Shown: positions 1-7,278, counted from the first letter of the stretch. The stretch is DNA of 13,520 nt from Collinsella sp. UBA6357 (GCA_002437815.1 DJRP01000015.1:1-13520), one strand, 5' to 3'. Program-made: numbers and translations. The notes: generated by a model from the letters alone, not told the origin.

Positions 1-32
1 GCTACGTCCCCAATCGCAGGTGGGGTTGCTGT

Positions 33-1967
33 CTAGTGTCCGCAGATTGCCTGGCGGATAAGGGCTGCGTAGGCGTCGATGCCCGCTGCGGTGAGATGCG
101 TACCGTCGTCGACGAGGTATTCGCTGTGGCCCTCGGACGCACCGTTCCAGTCGATGATGCCGACGTTGTCGTTTTTGGCCGCCACATCTCGCAAGGTTTG
201 GTTGTTGGCGTCCTGAAGATCGAGCGGCACGCGCACGGTCACGAAGTAGAGGGGTTTTCCGCCTACGGCATCGATGACGTCCTGCACTTGTTGTGGATCG
301 CGGATAAGGCCGTTGGTACCAAGCGCGCAGATCACGACACTCGGGTCATAGCTGGCGGTGTCCTGTGCATAGACGTCTTGGAACGTATAGAACTGACGGC
401 TCACCTGCCCATCGATGTAGGCGTTGGGCAGTACGGCCTGAATACCGGGCTGGGCTCCGGCCGTTACGGAGTCTCCGATCATCAGAACATGCGCGTCGCA
501 CGTGCCTGCCTGCTCGTCATAGTTGAAGCTCTTCCAATCCAGATTTTTGGGGACTTTTTCGGCGATGGGCCCCTCGTGGGGTTTCTTTTGCTTTTTACTC
601 GTTTGGTTCGAGCTCTGGCCCTGAGTTTGATCGTCGGAGCCGTCCGCCGCGGCATCCTTCTTTTTGGCCGCCGCGGTCGATGCCTGCACGAGTTCGGGAC
701 GGAGCTGCTGGGCGCGGGCGGTGGCGATGCCGTTCCAGTCGACGGGTGCCACGGCGAGCACGATCACGCAGGCAGCTCCGAGTGCAGGAAGCACGAATGC
801 GGGGGAGGGGCGGTGCGTCTTGCCCGCAGCAGGCTTATGCGCGGCAAGGCCGTGGGCGAACGGACGCTCGACCAGGCGATAGAAGACCTCGGCGACAATC
901 AAGATCGCGATGATCTGCAGCAGCTGCTCCCACCAGGCGGTATGCGTGGTGCGCGTCGCGGGATTCATGAGGATGAGCATAGGGTAGTGGACAAGGTAGA
1001 CCGAGAATGACCGACTGCCCAGATAGACGAGAGGTTTGGCCGAGAGTAGACGGCGCGCGGCGCAGCCCGTGTTCTGGATGCAGATGATGAGAAGTGCCGT
1101 GAGCAGGGCGATGACAAGAAATCCGCCGCGGTAGAGCCAAGGGTTTTGACCCGTAAGCGTTATTGTGCCAACGATGAAAGCCACGAGAACGACGGCCGAT
1201 ACAAGGTTGACCTTCGAAAGCCCTCTTCCGGTGCGGGTGATTTTCACACGCCCGCCCAAGAACTTGCGCAGGCGGGGCGCAGCGATGGCGGCCAGTGCGC
1301 CCACAAGAAGCTCGGCCGCGCGCGTGTCCGTGCCGTAATAGACGCGAGAGGTGTCTGCCGCAGGGTCGAACAAGAACAGCATGGCGGCAGACGAGATGAG
1401 TCCGAGCGCTGCCGTGAGCCCGATGGCGGTGTTGCGCGAGTGCGTCTTTGAGGTGAGCGCCACGAGTACGAGCGGCCAGACGATATAGAACTGCATGGTC
1501 ACGCCGCAAAACCACAGGTGGGTGAGGGGCGAGGGGAGCCCGGCGGCGGCGAAATACGATACGTTGCGAAAGATATAGGACCAGTTGCTGAAGAACAGCA
1601 CGGACGGCAGACTGTCCTGCTGCACCTTGGGTAACAGGCTCGGCGAAACAAGGTAGGTGGCGATCGCCGTGACGGCGATGGTCACGAGAATCGGCGGCAG
1701 CATGCGCGCGATGCGGCGCACCATATATTGCCGATACGAGAATCCGTGTTCGCTTGTCATGGCCCGCATAACGCTTTTGGTGGCGAAGTAGCCCGTGAGC
1801 GTGAAGAATACGGTTACGCCCAGAAAACCGCCCGAGAGCAGCGTGGGGCGCATGTGATAGAGGACGACGCCGGCGATGGCGAGCGCACGGAGCCCGTCGA
1901 GCGCGGCGATGCGTTTGGTTCGTTTGGGCGCGATTTTGGTGTCGGCGCCCGTGGATGTTTGCAGCAT
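33..1967 (-). CDS. Acyltransferase-3 / SGNH two-domain membrane O-acyltransferase (OatA-like)
   Basis: A 644-residue protein of the family that moves acyl (often acetyl) groups across the membrane onto cell-wall or surface glycans. The N-terminal half (about 20-370) is the multi-TM acyltransferase-3 domain: LDGLRALAI, the conserved His in VVLYHMRP, and an Arg-rich RRIARMLPP loop. One more TM segment (about 388-408) leads into a hydrophilic K/Q/S-rich linker (about 410-465). A C-terminal SGNH esterase-like domain follows, with GDSV (Ser about 500), GTN (about 550) and DGTH (Asp 621, His 624). The length and domain order match OatA-type enzymes. The usual HLWSLxVEEQFY motif reads HLWFCGVTMQFY, so the Glu pair is replaced. 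The ATG at 1967 has a strong AAGGAG site. The gene is separated from the upstream EIIA gene by a terminator, so it probably has its own promoter. The family is secure; the acceptor glycan is unknown. Confidence 0.9.
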   Translation of the reverse strand: MLQTSTGADTKIAPKRTKRIAALDGLRALAIAGVVLYHMRPTLLSGGFLGVTVFFTLTGYFATKSVMRAMTSEHGFSYRQYMVRRIARMLPPILVTIAVTAIATYLVSPSLLPKVQQDSLPSVLFFSNWSYIFRNVSYFAAAGLPSPLTHLWFCGVTMQFYIVWPLVLVALTSKTHSRNTAIGLTAALGLISSAAMLFLFDPAADTSRVYYGTDTRAAELLVGALAAIAAPRLRKFLGGRVKITRTGRGLSKVNLVSAVVLVAFIVGTITLTGQNPWLYRGGFLVIALLTALLIICIQNTGCAARRLLSAKPLVYLGSRSFSVYLVHYPMLILMNPATRTTHTAWWEQLLQIIAILIVAEVFYRLVERPFAHGLAAHKPAAGKTHRPSPAFVLPALGAACVIVLAVAPVDWNGIATARAQQLRPELVQASTAAAKKKDAAADGSDDQTQGQSSNQTSKKQKKPHEGPIAEKVPKNLDWKSFNYDEQAGTCDAHVLMIGDSVTAGAQPGIQAVLPNAYIDGQVSRQFYTFQDVYAQDTASYDPSVVICALGTNGLIRDPQQVQDVIDAVGGKPLYFVTVRVPLDLQDANNQTLRDVAAKNDNVGIIDWNGASEGHSEYLVDDGTHLTAAGIDAYAALIRQAICGH

Positions 1968-1980
1968 CTTATATCTCCTT

Positions 1981-2008
1981 CAAAGCGACTAGGTAGTCTA
2001 GCGCTTCG
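1981..2008 (-). promoter_or_regulatory. Inverted repeat just upstream of the acyltransferase ribosome binding site
   Basis: Read on the minus strand, CGAAGCG-CTAG, a 5-nt loop (ACTAC), then CTAG-T-CGCTTTG form a stem of about 11 bp with one bulged T and one G-U pair. It ends a few bases before the AAGGAG site of the gene starting at 1967. It could be a repressor operator or an mRNA leader hairpin. The sequence does not distinguish these, and I could not place a convincing -35/-10 pair around it. Confidence 0.4.
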
Positions 2009-2102
2009 CATGGACAGATACCGCAAGGTGCATGAGGGCCGTATAAAGATTTTGAACGGGGCGGCTTGCTCTGCCCCCGGGGCATTCATCGCCGCGGATC
2101 TT

Positions 2103-2141
2103 CTACAAGAAAAGGCGCCCGGGCCTGAGCCTCGGACGCCT
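2103..2141 (-). terminator. Intrinsic terminator of the PTS EIIA gene
   Basis: On the minus strand AGGCGTCCGAG pairs with CCCGGGCGCCT across an 8-nt loop, with one A-C mismatch and one G-U pair. TTTTCTTGT follows. It lies about 47 nt past the EIIA stop codon and would separate that transcript from the acyltransferase gene downstream. Confidence 0.75.
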
Positions 2142-2187
2142 GGGTTCACGATATTCGGGACGGCTGCGCTTGCGATACGTCAGATGA

Positions 2188-2751
2188 CTACTTGAGCTTG
2201 GCCACCAACAGCGGATCACCCAATTTGACAAGAGGGCTTCCGCCGAGCAGGGTGTTGGATTCGCCCACATGGTCGATGCTCTTGAGATGATCGGCTTCCG
2301 AGACAATGACGGTCACGATGTCCTCGTGGCCGGCTGCCTTGATCGCCTCCGCGTCGAAGGAGATGAGCGGCTGGCCGGCTTTGACCTCGTCGCCCATCTC
2401 GACAAAGCGTGCAAAACCCTTGCCGTTCATCTCGACGGTGCCGAGTCCCACGTGGATAAAGACGCGCAGACCGTCCTCGGTGATCATGCCGATCGAGTGA
2501 TTGGTGACGGTGGTGGCGCCGATGCGGCCGTTGGCAGGGGCGTAGACGGTGCCGGTGATGGGCTCGATTCCGTAGCCCTCGCCAAGCATGCCCGATGCGA
2601 TGGTCTCATCGTTTACCTGGTCGAGGTCGACCAGAACACCGTTGACCGGGGCGTAGATGACACCGGCGCGGGTGGCGAAGCTTGCCGCGGGCGGGACGGT
2701 GGCGTCTCCGGTCGAGCTGAACGTGGACTTGAGGGAATCGAGCAGACCCAT
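2188..2751 (-). CDS. crr: PTS glucose-type EIIA domain protein (EIIA-Glc / Crr-like)
   Basis: A 187-residue cytoplasmic phosphocarrier that takes phosphate from HPr and passes it to a sugar-specific EIIB. The family hallmarks are in order: PVNGVLVDLDQVNDETIASG (36-55), APANG (71-75), the first active-site His in TVTNHSIG (H85), and the phosphorylated His in IHVGLGTVEMNGKGF (H100). The C-terminal half has the usual GDEVKAGQPLISFD stretch. The start was placed at the ATG at 2751 (MGLLDSL), which has AGGAGG at ideal spacing; a longer frame would need ATT and would include the ribosome binding site. No EIIB or EIIC domain is adjacent, so it is free-standing and probably serves one or more permeases elsewhere. 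The crr symbol reflects family likeness; a role in catabolite control is not shown by the sequence. An intrinsic terminator follows the gene. Confidence 0.93.
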   Translation of the reverse strand: MGLLDSLKSTFSSTGDATVPPAASFATRAGVIYAPVNGVLVDLDQVNDETIASGMLGEGYGIEPITGTVYAPANGRIGATTVTNHSIGMITEDGLRVFIHVGLGTVEMNGKGFARFVEMGDEVKAGQPLISFDAEAIKAAGHEDIVTVIVSEADHLKSIDHVGESNTLLGGSPLVKLGDPLLVAKLK

Positions 2752-3010
2752 GGTTGCCTCCTGCAATACGGGCGCGCGCCGGGTGAGCGCGTGCGAGTCG
2801 ATGTCGAGAGTGTTTCCGGTTTGTTTCCCGACGGTATCAGCATCGTCATTCTACGCTGTCATATGGGTACTCTGAGCTGGGATTTCGTGATATATCAGTT
2901 GGAGCGCGCATATTGCCGTTTGATTTCTGAACGAAGGCGCCAAGTGGGGTACGCTAGGTAGAGAAAGGGAGCGTCCGTGCGTCCGGGCGGCGCATGCGAG
3001 AGGAGCGGAT
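2752..3010. promoter_or_regulatory. Divergent intergenic control region between EIIA and alpha/beta hydrolase genes
   Basis: These 259 bp should hold the promoters of both flanking genes. For the minus-strand EIIA gene, TAGAAT (2848-2853, read on the minus strand) is a plausible -10, but the matching -35 is poor. That start would give a leader of about 90 nt. A perfect 10-bp palindrome TGATATATCA lies at 2888-2897; it resembles an extended -10 in both directions or a small operator. No small coding sequence, antiterminator site or tRNA was seen here. Confidence 0.4.
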
Positions 3011-3913
3011 ATGATTATTGAGAAGCGGGCCCTATGGGGCGAGGAGCCGACCGAGGAACACCCCGCTACGTTTACCTTTTTGGGTGCCGAGCCTCTGCCC
3101 GATAAGCCCGAGGCACGTCGACCGGCCGTGGTGATCTGCGGCGGGGGCGGGTTTACCCATATCGCCCCTCACGAGCAGGACCCGGTGGCCTTTGCCTTCT
3201 TGGATCGCGGCTACCAGGCTTTTGTGCTTGATTACGTGACGAGCGCCAGCGGCGACGTGAGTTATCCGCACCCGCAGACGGACCTTGCCAAGATGGTCGC
3301 CACGGTGCGCGCTCATGCCGATGAGTGGCATGTCGATCCCAAACGCGTGTGCGTCGTGGGCTTTTCTGCCGGCGGCATGATCTGCGCGTCGCTCGCTACC
3401 CAGTGGAAGAATGGCCCCTTTGCAGCGCTTGCCGGCGCCCGTGCTGACGATATTCGTCCCGATGCCGTCGTGCTCGGCTATCCGCTGCTCGATTTGGCCT
3501 ACGTGCGCGACATGCAGACGCGCGACCCTCGTATCGATCTGCGCGTGCCCAAGACGGGCGGCAAGACCGGCCGCGACCTGCTCAACGATTATCTGTCGAT
3601 GGTGACCGGCGGCGAGGCCACCGATGAGCATCTTGCCGACATCTGCCCCACCACACATGTTTCGCGGCAGATGCCCCCGACGTTTGTCTGGGGCGTGACG
3701 GATGACAAGACCGCGCCCATCGCGCAGGTCTATCCCTTCGCACAGCGTATGGCGCAGGAGGGCGTGGCGAGCGAGTTGCACGTCTTTGACCAGGGTGGTC
3801 ACGGGCTTTCGCTCGGCAATGCCAACACCTGCGTCGATAACGAGGACAAGCAGGTTGCCGTGCGTCCGTGGATCCGCCTGGCGTTCAAGTTTTTGGAGCG
3901 CCACGGCGTCTAA
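3011..3913 (+). CDS. Alpha/beta hydrolase (acetyl-esterase / BD-FAE-like)
   Basis: A 300-residue single-domain serine hydrolase without signal peptide or TM segment, so cytoplasmic. The oxyanion-loop motif CGGGGFTH is at 43-50, the nucleophile elbow GFSAGG at 117-122 (Ser119), the acid in VTDDKTAP (D231 or D232), and the catalytic His in GGHGLSLG (H264). The motifs and length match the acetyl-xylan-esterase / bacterial feruloyl-esterase-like branch (COG0657-type), which removes acyl groups from sugars or small esters. The substrate cannot be read from the sequence. The ATG at 3011 is preceded by AGAGGAG. A small conserved gene follows after 53 nt and may be co-transcribed. Confidence 0.88.
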   Translation: MIIEKRALWGEEPTEEHPATFTFLGAEPLPDKPEARRPAVVICGGGGFTHIAPHEQDPVAFAFLDRGYQAFVLDYVTSASGDVSYPHPQTDLAKMVATVRAHADEWHVDPKRVCVVGFSAGGMICASLATQWKNGPFAALAGARADDIRPDAVVLGYPLLDLAYVRDMQTRDPRIDLRVPKTGGKTGRDLLNDYLSMVTGGEATDEHLADICPTTHVSRQMPPTFVWGVTDDKTAPIAQVYPFAQRMAQEGVASELHVFDQGGHGLSLGNANTCVDNEDKQVAVRPWIRLAFKFLERHGV

Positions 3914-3966
3914 CGCGCGGAATTCGATTTGGCCCGCTGGTGCGGACGAACAGAGGGGAAGAGACG

Positions 3967-4266
3967 ATGCTCGACGGAACGTATGTGGTAAGTGCCGCAA
4001 CGCCGATCGGCGCCAAACGCGGCGAGCTGACGTTTGCGACGGGCACTGACGGGCGGATGCGCGCCGCGCTCAAGGTGAGCGGTCTTAACATCGTTCTTAC
4101 CCGCGCCGCATGCACAGGCGACGAGTTCGAACTTGCGGGCACGATCTCGCATCTGCTGCTGGGTAAGGCGCCTTTTGAATGCAAGGGCTCTGTTGCCGGA
4201 GATGCCATGTCGGCCGTTGCGCGCTCTGGCGCCCTTTCCATCGAACTCAAGGGCCACCGCAAATGA
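3967..4266 (+). CDS. Small conserved beta-rich protein of unknown function
   Basis: A 99-residue protein with no signal peptide, TM segment or cysteine cluster. The pattern is alternating short beta strands and Gly turns: DGTYVV, a TPIGAKRGELTF block, DGRMRAALKVSG, GDEFELAGTI, and a final ELKG strand. It resembles the small lipocalin- or barrel-like repeat proteins with a DGTY...TPxGxxxGxLTF pattern seen in gut anaerobes; I infer that from the pattern, not from a search. The ATG at 3967 is preceded by AGGGGAAGAG; an in-frame extension to 3868 would run back through the end of the hydrolase gene and lacks a good site. It lies 53 nt behind the hydrolase gene and about 125 bp upstream of feoAB, beyond a short hairpin. 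Function unknown. Confidence 0.75.
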   Translation: MLDGTYVVSAATPIGAKRGELTFATGTDGRMRAALKVSGLNIVLTRAACTGDEFELAGTISHLLLGKAPFECKGSVAGDAMSAVARSGALSIELKGHRK

Positions 4267-4279
4267 TCCGTTTTCCTCC

Positions 4280-4293
4280 GGTCCCAAGGGACC
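4280..4293 (+). terminator. Short hairpin after the small gene, possible weak terminator
   Basis: GGTCCCAAGGGACC can form a 5-6 bp hairpin 14 nt after the stop codon at 4266, followed by ATTTCGC without a real T-tract. At best it is a weak terminator, or a boundary between the small gene and the feoAB promoter region. Confidence 0.35.
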
Positions 4294-4302
4294 ATTTCGC
4301 GC

Positions 4303-4308
4303 TATGAT
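4303..4308 (+). promoter_or_regulatory. Candidate -10 element of feoAB
   Basis: TATGAT matches the sigma-70 -10 consensus at five of six positions. It would place the start of transcription at about 4315, directly before the repeated operator-like array. No good -35 hexamer lies 16-18 nt upstream, so the call rests on the -10 and its position. Confidence 0.35.
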
Positions 4309-4321
4309 GCGGTTTCAAATG

Positions 4322-4356
4322 GGTTAGCCGTGGCAAACGGTTAGCTCAGGCAAACC
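4322..4356. promoter_or_regulatory. Tandem 17-bp repeat with four half-sites: candidate metal-dependent repressor operator for feoAB
   Basis: Two adjacent 17-bp copies, GGTTAGCCGTGGCAAAC (4322-4338) and GGTTAGCTCAGGCAAAC (4339-4355), differ at three positions. Each is an imperfect dyad, GGTTAGC-N4-GCAAAC(C/G). The junction GCAAAC-G-GTTAGC (4333-4345) is another dyad, so the array holds four GTTAGC/GTTTGC half-sites in alternating orientation. It sits just after the candidate -10 and upstream of the iron transporter gene, as expected for an iron repressor site. The half-sites recall DtxR/IdeR boxes (TTAG...CTAA), but the spacing differs from the classical 19-bp site. The regulator's identity is inference. 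Confidence 0.6.
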
Positions 4357-4360
4357 GTAT

Positions 4361-4386
4361 GGGGCTGCGCCGGCCCCGGGGAGGAA
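4361..4386 (+). promoter_or_regulatory. Leader hairpin and ribosome binding site of feoAB
   Basis: GGGGC (4361-4365) pairs with GCCCC (4373-4377) around a 7-nt loop. The strong Shine-Dalgarno GGGGAGGAA (4378-4386) follows immediately and is 7 nt from the TTG start at 4394. This Shine-Dalgarno decides the start: the FeoA domain begins right there, and no ATG or GTG alternative fits. Confidence 0.55.
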
Positions 4387-4393
4387 CGCGGTT

Positions 4394-6751
4394 TTGAAAC
4401 TAGATTCGCTGGAGATCGGCAAGGACGCCATCATCTCGTCGGTGGCCTCGGACGATCCCGCACTGCATCAACACATCCTCGACATGGGGCTCACACCCGG
4501 TACCGAGGTCACCATGATGAAGTACGCCCCCATGGGCGACCCCGTCGAGATCCGCCTACGTGGCTATGAGCTCACCTTGCGCAAGGACACGGCGGCGCGT
4601 ATCGAGCTCGCCGACGTACACGACACCGATACCGGTCCGCGTGTGAATGCCGCCGTGGGCACGACCGCCCATCCGGCGATCGGCGAGCGTGGCTTCAAGC
4701 CCCGTCGCGCCGGTCGCGTGGTGCCCGAGGGCGAGCCGCTGCGCTTTGCCCTCGCCGGCAACCAGAACTGCGGCAAGACCACGCTCTTTAATCAGTTAAC
4801 CGGCTCCAACCAGCACGTGGGCAACTTTCCCGGTGTCACGGTCGACCGCAAGGATGGAAAAATCCGCAACCATCCCGAGGCGAGCGTCACCGATCTGCCC
4901 GGCATCTACTCGCTCTCGCCCTACACGGGCGAGGAGGTCGTGAGCCGCCAGTTCATCCTTGACGAGCGTCCCGACGCCATCATCGATATCATCGATGCGA
5001 CCAACATCGAGCGCAACCTTTACCTTACGCTCCAGCTCATGGAACTCGATCGCCCCATGGTCGTCGCCCTCAACATGATGGACGAGGTCACGGCCAACGG
5101 CGGCACCGTCGACGTCAATTTGCTCGAGAGTCTGCTCGGCGTGCCCGTGGTGCCTATCAGCGCCGCCAAGAACGAGGGCATCGACGAGCTCGTGGAGCAT
5201 GCCCTGCAGGTGGCGCGCTATGGCGAGCGCCCCGGCCGTCTGGATTTCTGCGACCCCGACGGTCCCGACGGCGGTGCGCTCCATCGCTGCATCCATGGCA
5301 TCGCGAACCTTATCGAGGATCATGCCAAGGCGGCGCGCATCCCGGTTCGCTTCGCCGCGACCAAGCTCGTCGAGGGCGATGAACTCGTGACCCAGGCGCT
5401 TCGCCTCGACCAGAATGAGCTCGATGCGCTCGAGCATATCATCGGACAGATGGAGGGCGAGTCGGGCAGCGATCGACTCTCGGCCCTTGCCGATATGCGC
5501 TTCACGTTTATCGGCGACGTTTGCGCTCGCTGCGTGGTCAAACCGCACGAGAGCCGTGAGCACCTGCGCTCCGTCAAGATCGACCGCATCCTCACGGGTC
5601 GCTTCACGGCGATCCCCGCGTTCATCCTCATCATGGGGCTCGTCTTCTGGCTCACCTTCGGCGTGATCGGCGCGGGGCTGCAGGATCTGCTCGACCAGGG
5701 CGTGAGCGCGCTCATTGCGGCGGTCGACGCTTGGCTTGCGGCCTTCGGTACCAACCCCGTGGTGCGCTCACTTGCCGTCGACGGCGTGCTTACCGGTGTA
5801 GGCAGCGTTCTTACGTTTTTGCCCATCATCGTCGTGCTGTTTTTGTTCCTGTCGATCCTCGAGGACTCGGGCTACATGGCACGCGTCGCCTTTGTCATGG
5901 ACAAGGTCCTGCGTCGCTTCGGTCTGTCGGGCCGCAGCTTCGTGCCGATGCTCGTGGGTTTTGGCTGCAGCGTGCCGGCCATCATGTCCACGCGCACCCT
6001 GCCCTCCGAGCACGACCGCAAGATGACGGTCATGCTTACGCCGTTTATGAGCTGCTCGGCAAAGCTCCCGGTCTACGGGCTGCTCTGCGCGGCGTTTTTC
6101 CCGCACGCGGTGGTGCCGGCGATGGTGTCGCTGTATGTGGTGGGTATCCTTGTAGGTATGATTGCGGCGCTTGTCCTCAACCGCACGGCCTTCAAGGGCG
6201 ACCCGGTCCCGTTTATCATGGAGCTTCCCAACTATCGCCTGCCGAGCGTCAAGACCACGGTCATGCTCGCATGGGACAAGGCCAAGGGCTTCATCACCAA
6301 GGCGTTCACGATCATCTTTGCGGCGACGGTCGTGATCTGGTTCCTCCAGACGTTCGACATCCGCTTCAACGTAGTCTCCGACCAATCGCAGAGCCTGCTT
6401 GCGGGCGTGGGCGGCTTCATCGCGCCCGTGTTGGCGCCGCTCGGTATCGGTGACTGGCGTATCTCGACGGCGCTCGTCACGGGGCTTATCGCTAAGGAGA
6501 GCGTCATCTCAACGCTCACCGTGTTGCTCGGCTCCACCACAACAGCGGCCCTCTCGACGATGCTCACGCCGTTCACGGCCTACGTGTTCTTGGTCTTTGT
6601 GCTGCTGTATCCACCCTGCGTGGCAACAATCGGCACGGTGAGAAACGAGCTCGGTGGGCGCTATGCTGCGGCAGTCTTCGCTTTCCAGATCGCTGTCGCG
6701 TGGATATGCGCGTTCATCGTTCACGGAGCCGGTGTTTTGATCGGTCTGTAG
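4394..6751 (+). CDS. feoB: FeoA-FeoB fusion, ferrous iron transport protein
   Basis: A 785-residue inner-membrane Fe(II) transporter carrying FeoA at its N-terminus. Residues 1-75 form the SH3-like FeoA domain (MGLTPGTEV, RLRGYELTLRKDTA). A linker of about 40 residues leads to the G domain: G1 GNQNCGKT (122-129), G3 DLPG (167-170), G4 NMMD (227-230) and G5 SAAK (256-259). A GDI-like helical segment follows, then the membrane domain from about 410, with both conserved Cys-containing gate motifs (LVGFGCSVPAIMSTRT and FMSCSAKLPVY) and a C-terminal LIAKESVIST motif. The length is that of a typical FeoB plus a FeoA domain. It starts at TTG with a strong ribosome binding site. No feoC-like gene follows. 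The repeated array upstream suggests metal-dependent repression. Fusions of this kind are known in the family. Confidence 0.97.
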   Translation: MKLDSLEIGKDAIISSVASDDPALHQHILDMGLTPGTEVTMMKYAPMGDPVEIRLRGYELTLRKDTAARIELADVHDTDTGPRVNAAVGTTAHPAIGERGFKPRRAGRVVPEGEPLRFALAGNQNCGKTTLFNQLTGSNQHVGNFPGVTVDRKDGKIRNHPEASVTDLPGIYSLSPYTGEEVVSRQFILDERPDAIIDIIDATNIERNLYLTLQLMELDRPMVVALNMMDEVTANGGTVDVNLLESLLGVPVVPISAAKNEGIDELVEHALQVARYGERPGRLDFCDPDGPDGGALHRCIHGIANLIEDHAKAARIPVRFAATKLVEGDELVTQALRLDQNELDALEHIIGQMEGESGSDRLSALADMRFTFIGDVCARCVVKPHESREHLRSVKIDRILTGRFTAIPAFILIMGLVFWLTFGVIGAGLQDLLDQGVSALIAAVDAWLAAFGTNPVVRSLAVDGVLTGVGSVLTFLPIIVVLFLFLSILEDSGYMARVAFVMDKVLRRFGLSGRSFVPMLVGFGCSVPAIMSTRTLPSEHDRKMTVMLTPFMSCSAKLPVYGLLCAAFFPHAVVPAMVSLYVVGILVGMIAALVLNRTAFKGDPVPFIMELPNYRLPSVKTTVMLAWDKAKGFITKAFTIIFAATVVIWFLQTFDIRFNVVSDQSQSLLAGVGGFIAPVLAPLGIGDWRISTALVTGLIAKESVISTLTVLLGSTTTAALSTMLTPFTAYVFLVFVLLYPPCVATIGTVRNELGGRYAAAVFAFQIAVAWICAFIVHGAGVLIGL

Positions 6752-6767
6752 CCCCTCGATTGCCTAT

Positions 6768-6810
6768 ACTCCTCTGTCACACATATCGTTTGGCAGAGGA
6801 GTTTATTGTT
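6768..6810 (+). promoter_or_regulatory. Strong hairpin with U-rich tail that buries the ribosome binding site of the ybaK-like gene
   Basis: ACTCCTCTGTC (6768-6778) pairs with GGCAGAGGAGT (6792-6802) over 11 bp with one G-U pair and a 13-nt loop, followed by TTTATTGTT. It lies 16 nt after the feoB stop, so it may be feoB's intrinsic terminator. The 3' arm is also the AGAGGAG Shine-Dalgarno of the next gene, whose ATG follows at 6811. Any read-through mRNA would therefore carry a masked ribosome binding site. A TATACT -10-like hexamer (6765-6770) overlaps the 5' arm, so a transcript starting there would lack most of that arm and leave the site open. Confidence 0.65.
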
Positions 6811-7278
6811 ATGGCGTTTGACAAGGCGATGGCGCATCTGGTGTCCAAGGGGTTCGGCGATCGCGTGATCGTGCCCAAGGAGGAGACGGCGACGGTGGAG
6901 GAGGCGGCAGCGGCACTGGGCACCGCGCCCGCCCAGATCGCCAAGACGATGGCGTTCGATGTCGACGGTGCGGCGGTGCTCGTGCTCTGCGCGGGAGACG
7001 CGCGCGTCAACAGCTCCAAGTTCAAGAAGTTCTTCCACGGCAAGCCCCATATGATCCCCGGCGGCGAGGTCGAGGCCGCCGTGGGGCATGCGCCGGGTGG
7101 CGTGTGCCCCTTCGGCATCAACGAGGGCGTGGCGGTCTATCTGGATGAGTCGCTCAAGCGCTTCGATACCGTCTATCCGGCGTGCGGCGACGACCACAGC
7201 GGCGTGGCACTCTCGGTGCCTGAGCTTGAGTGCGCATCGGACGCCCAGGGCTGGGTCGACGTCTGCCGCGGGTGGTAG
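6811..7278 (+). CDS. YbaK/EbsC-family aminoacyl-tRNA deacylase
   Basis: A 155-residue cytoplasmic editing protein of the family that hydrolyses mischarged tRNAs (for example Cys- or Ala-tRNA(Pro)) in trans. The whole protein is one YbaK domain: EEAAAALGTAPAQIAKTMAF with the conserved Lys45, the KFKKFF segment (70-75), and the glycine-rich GHAPGGVCPFG signature (92-102). The C-terminus (WVDVCRGW) ends as in stand-alone members, and the length is normal. The ATG at 6811 was chosen because AGAGGAG precedes it and the family starts here; a frame beginning at 6700 would overlap feoB. The ribosome binding site lies in a strong hairpin. The exact tRNA substrate (YbaK, ProX or YeaK type) is not determined. 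Confidence 0.9.
   Translation: MAFDKAMAHLVSKGFGDRVIVPKEETATVEEAAAALGTAPAQIAKTMAFDVDGAAVLVLCAGDARVNSSKFKKFFHGKPHMIPGGEVEAAVGHAPGGVCPFGINEGVAVYLDESLKRFDTVYPACGDDHSGVALSVPELECASDAQGWVDVCRGW

Noticed and set aside
8..25. CCCCA...TGGGG hairpin past the acyltransferase stop
   Set aside because: Only a 5-bp stem, no T-tract on the transcript strand, and cut by the window edge, so a terminator cannot be supported.
36..1010. Long plus-strand reading frame of 324 codons opposite the acyltransferase
   Set aside because: It lies antisense to a clearly recognisable protein, lacks a ribosome binding site and any known motif, and its length follows from GC-rich codon bias.
2058..2090. GC-rich inverted repeat (GGGGC...GCCCC) between the EIIA terminator and the acyltransferase
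   Set aside because: No T-tract follows in either direction and several competing pairings are possible; not separable from chance in GC-rich DNA.
3032..4000. Long minus-strand frame of 322 codons opposite the hydrolase
   Set aside because: His- and Arg-rich shadow of the hydrolase codons, with no motif or ribosome binding site.
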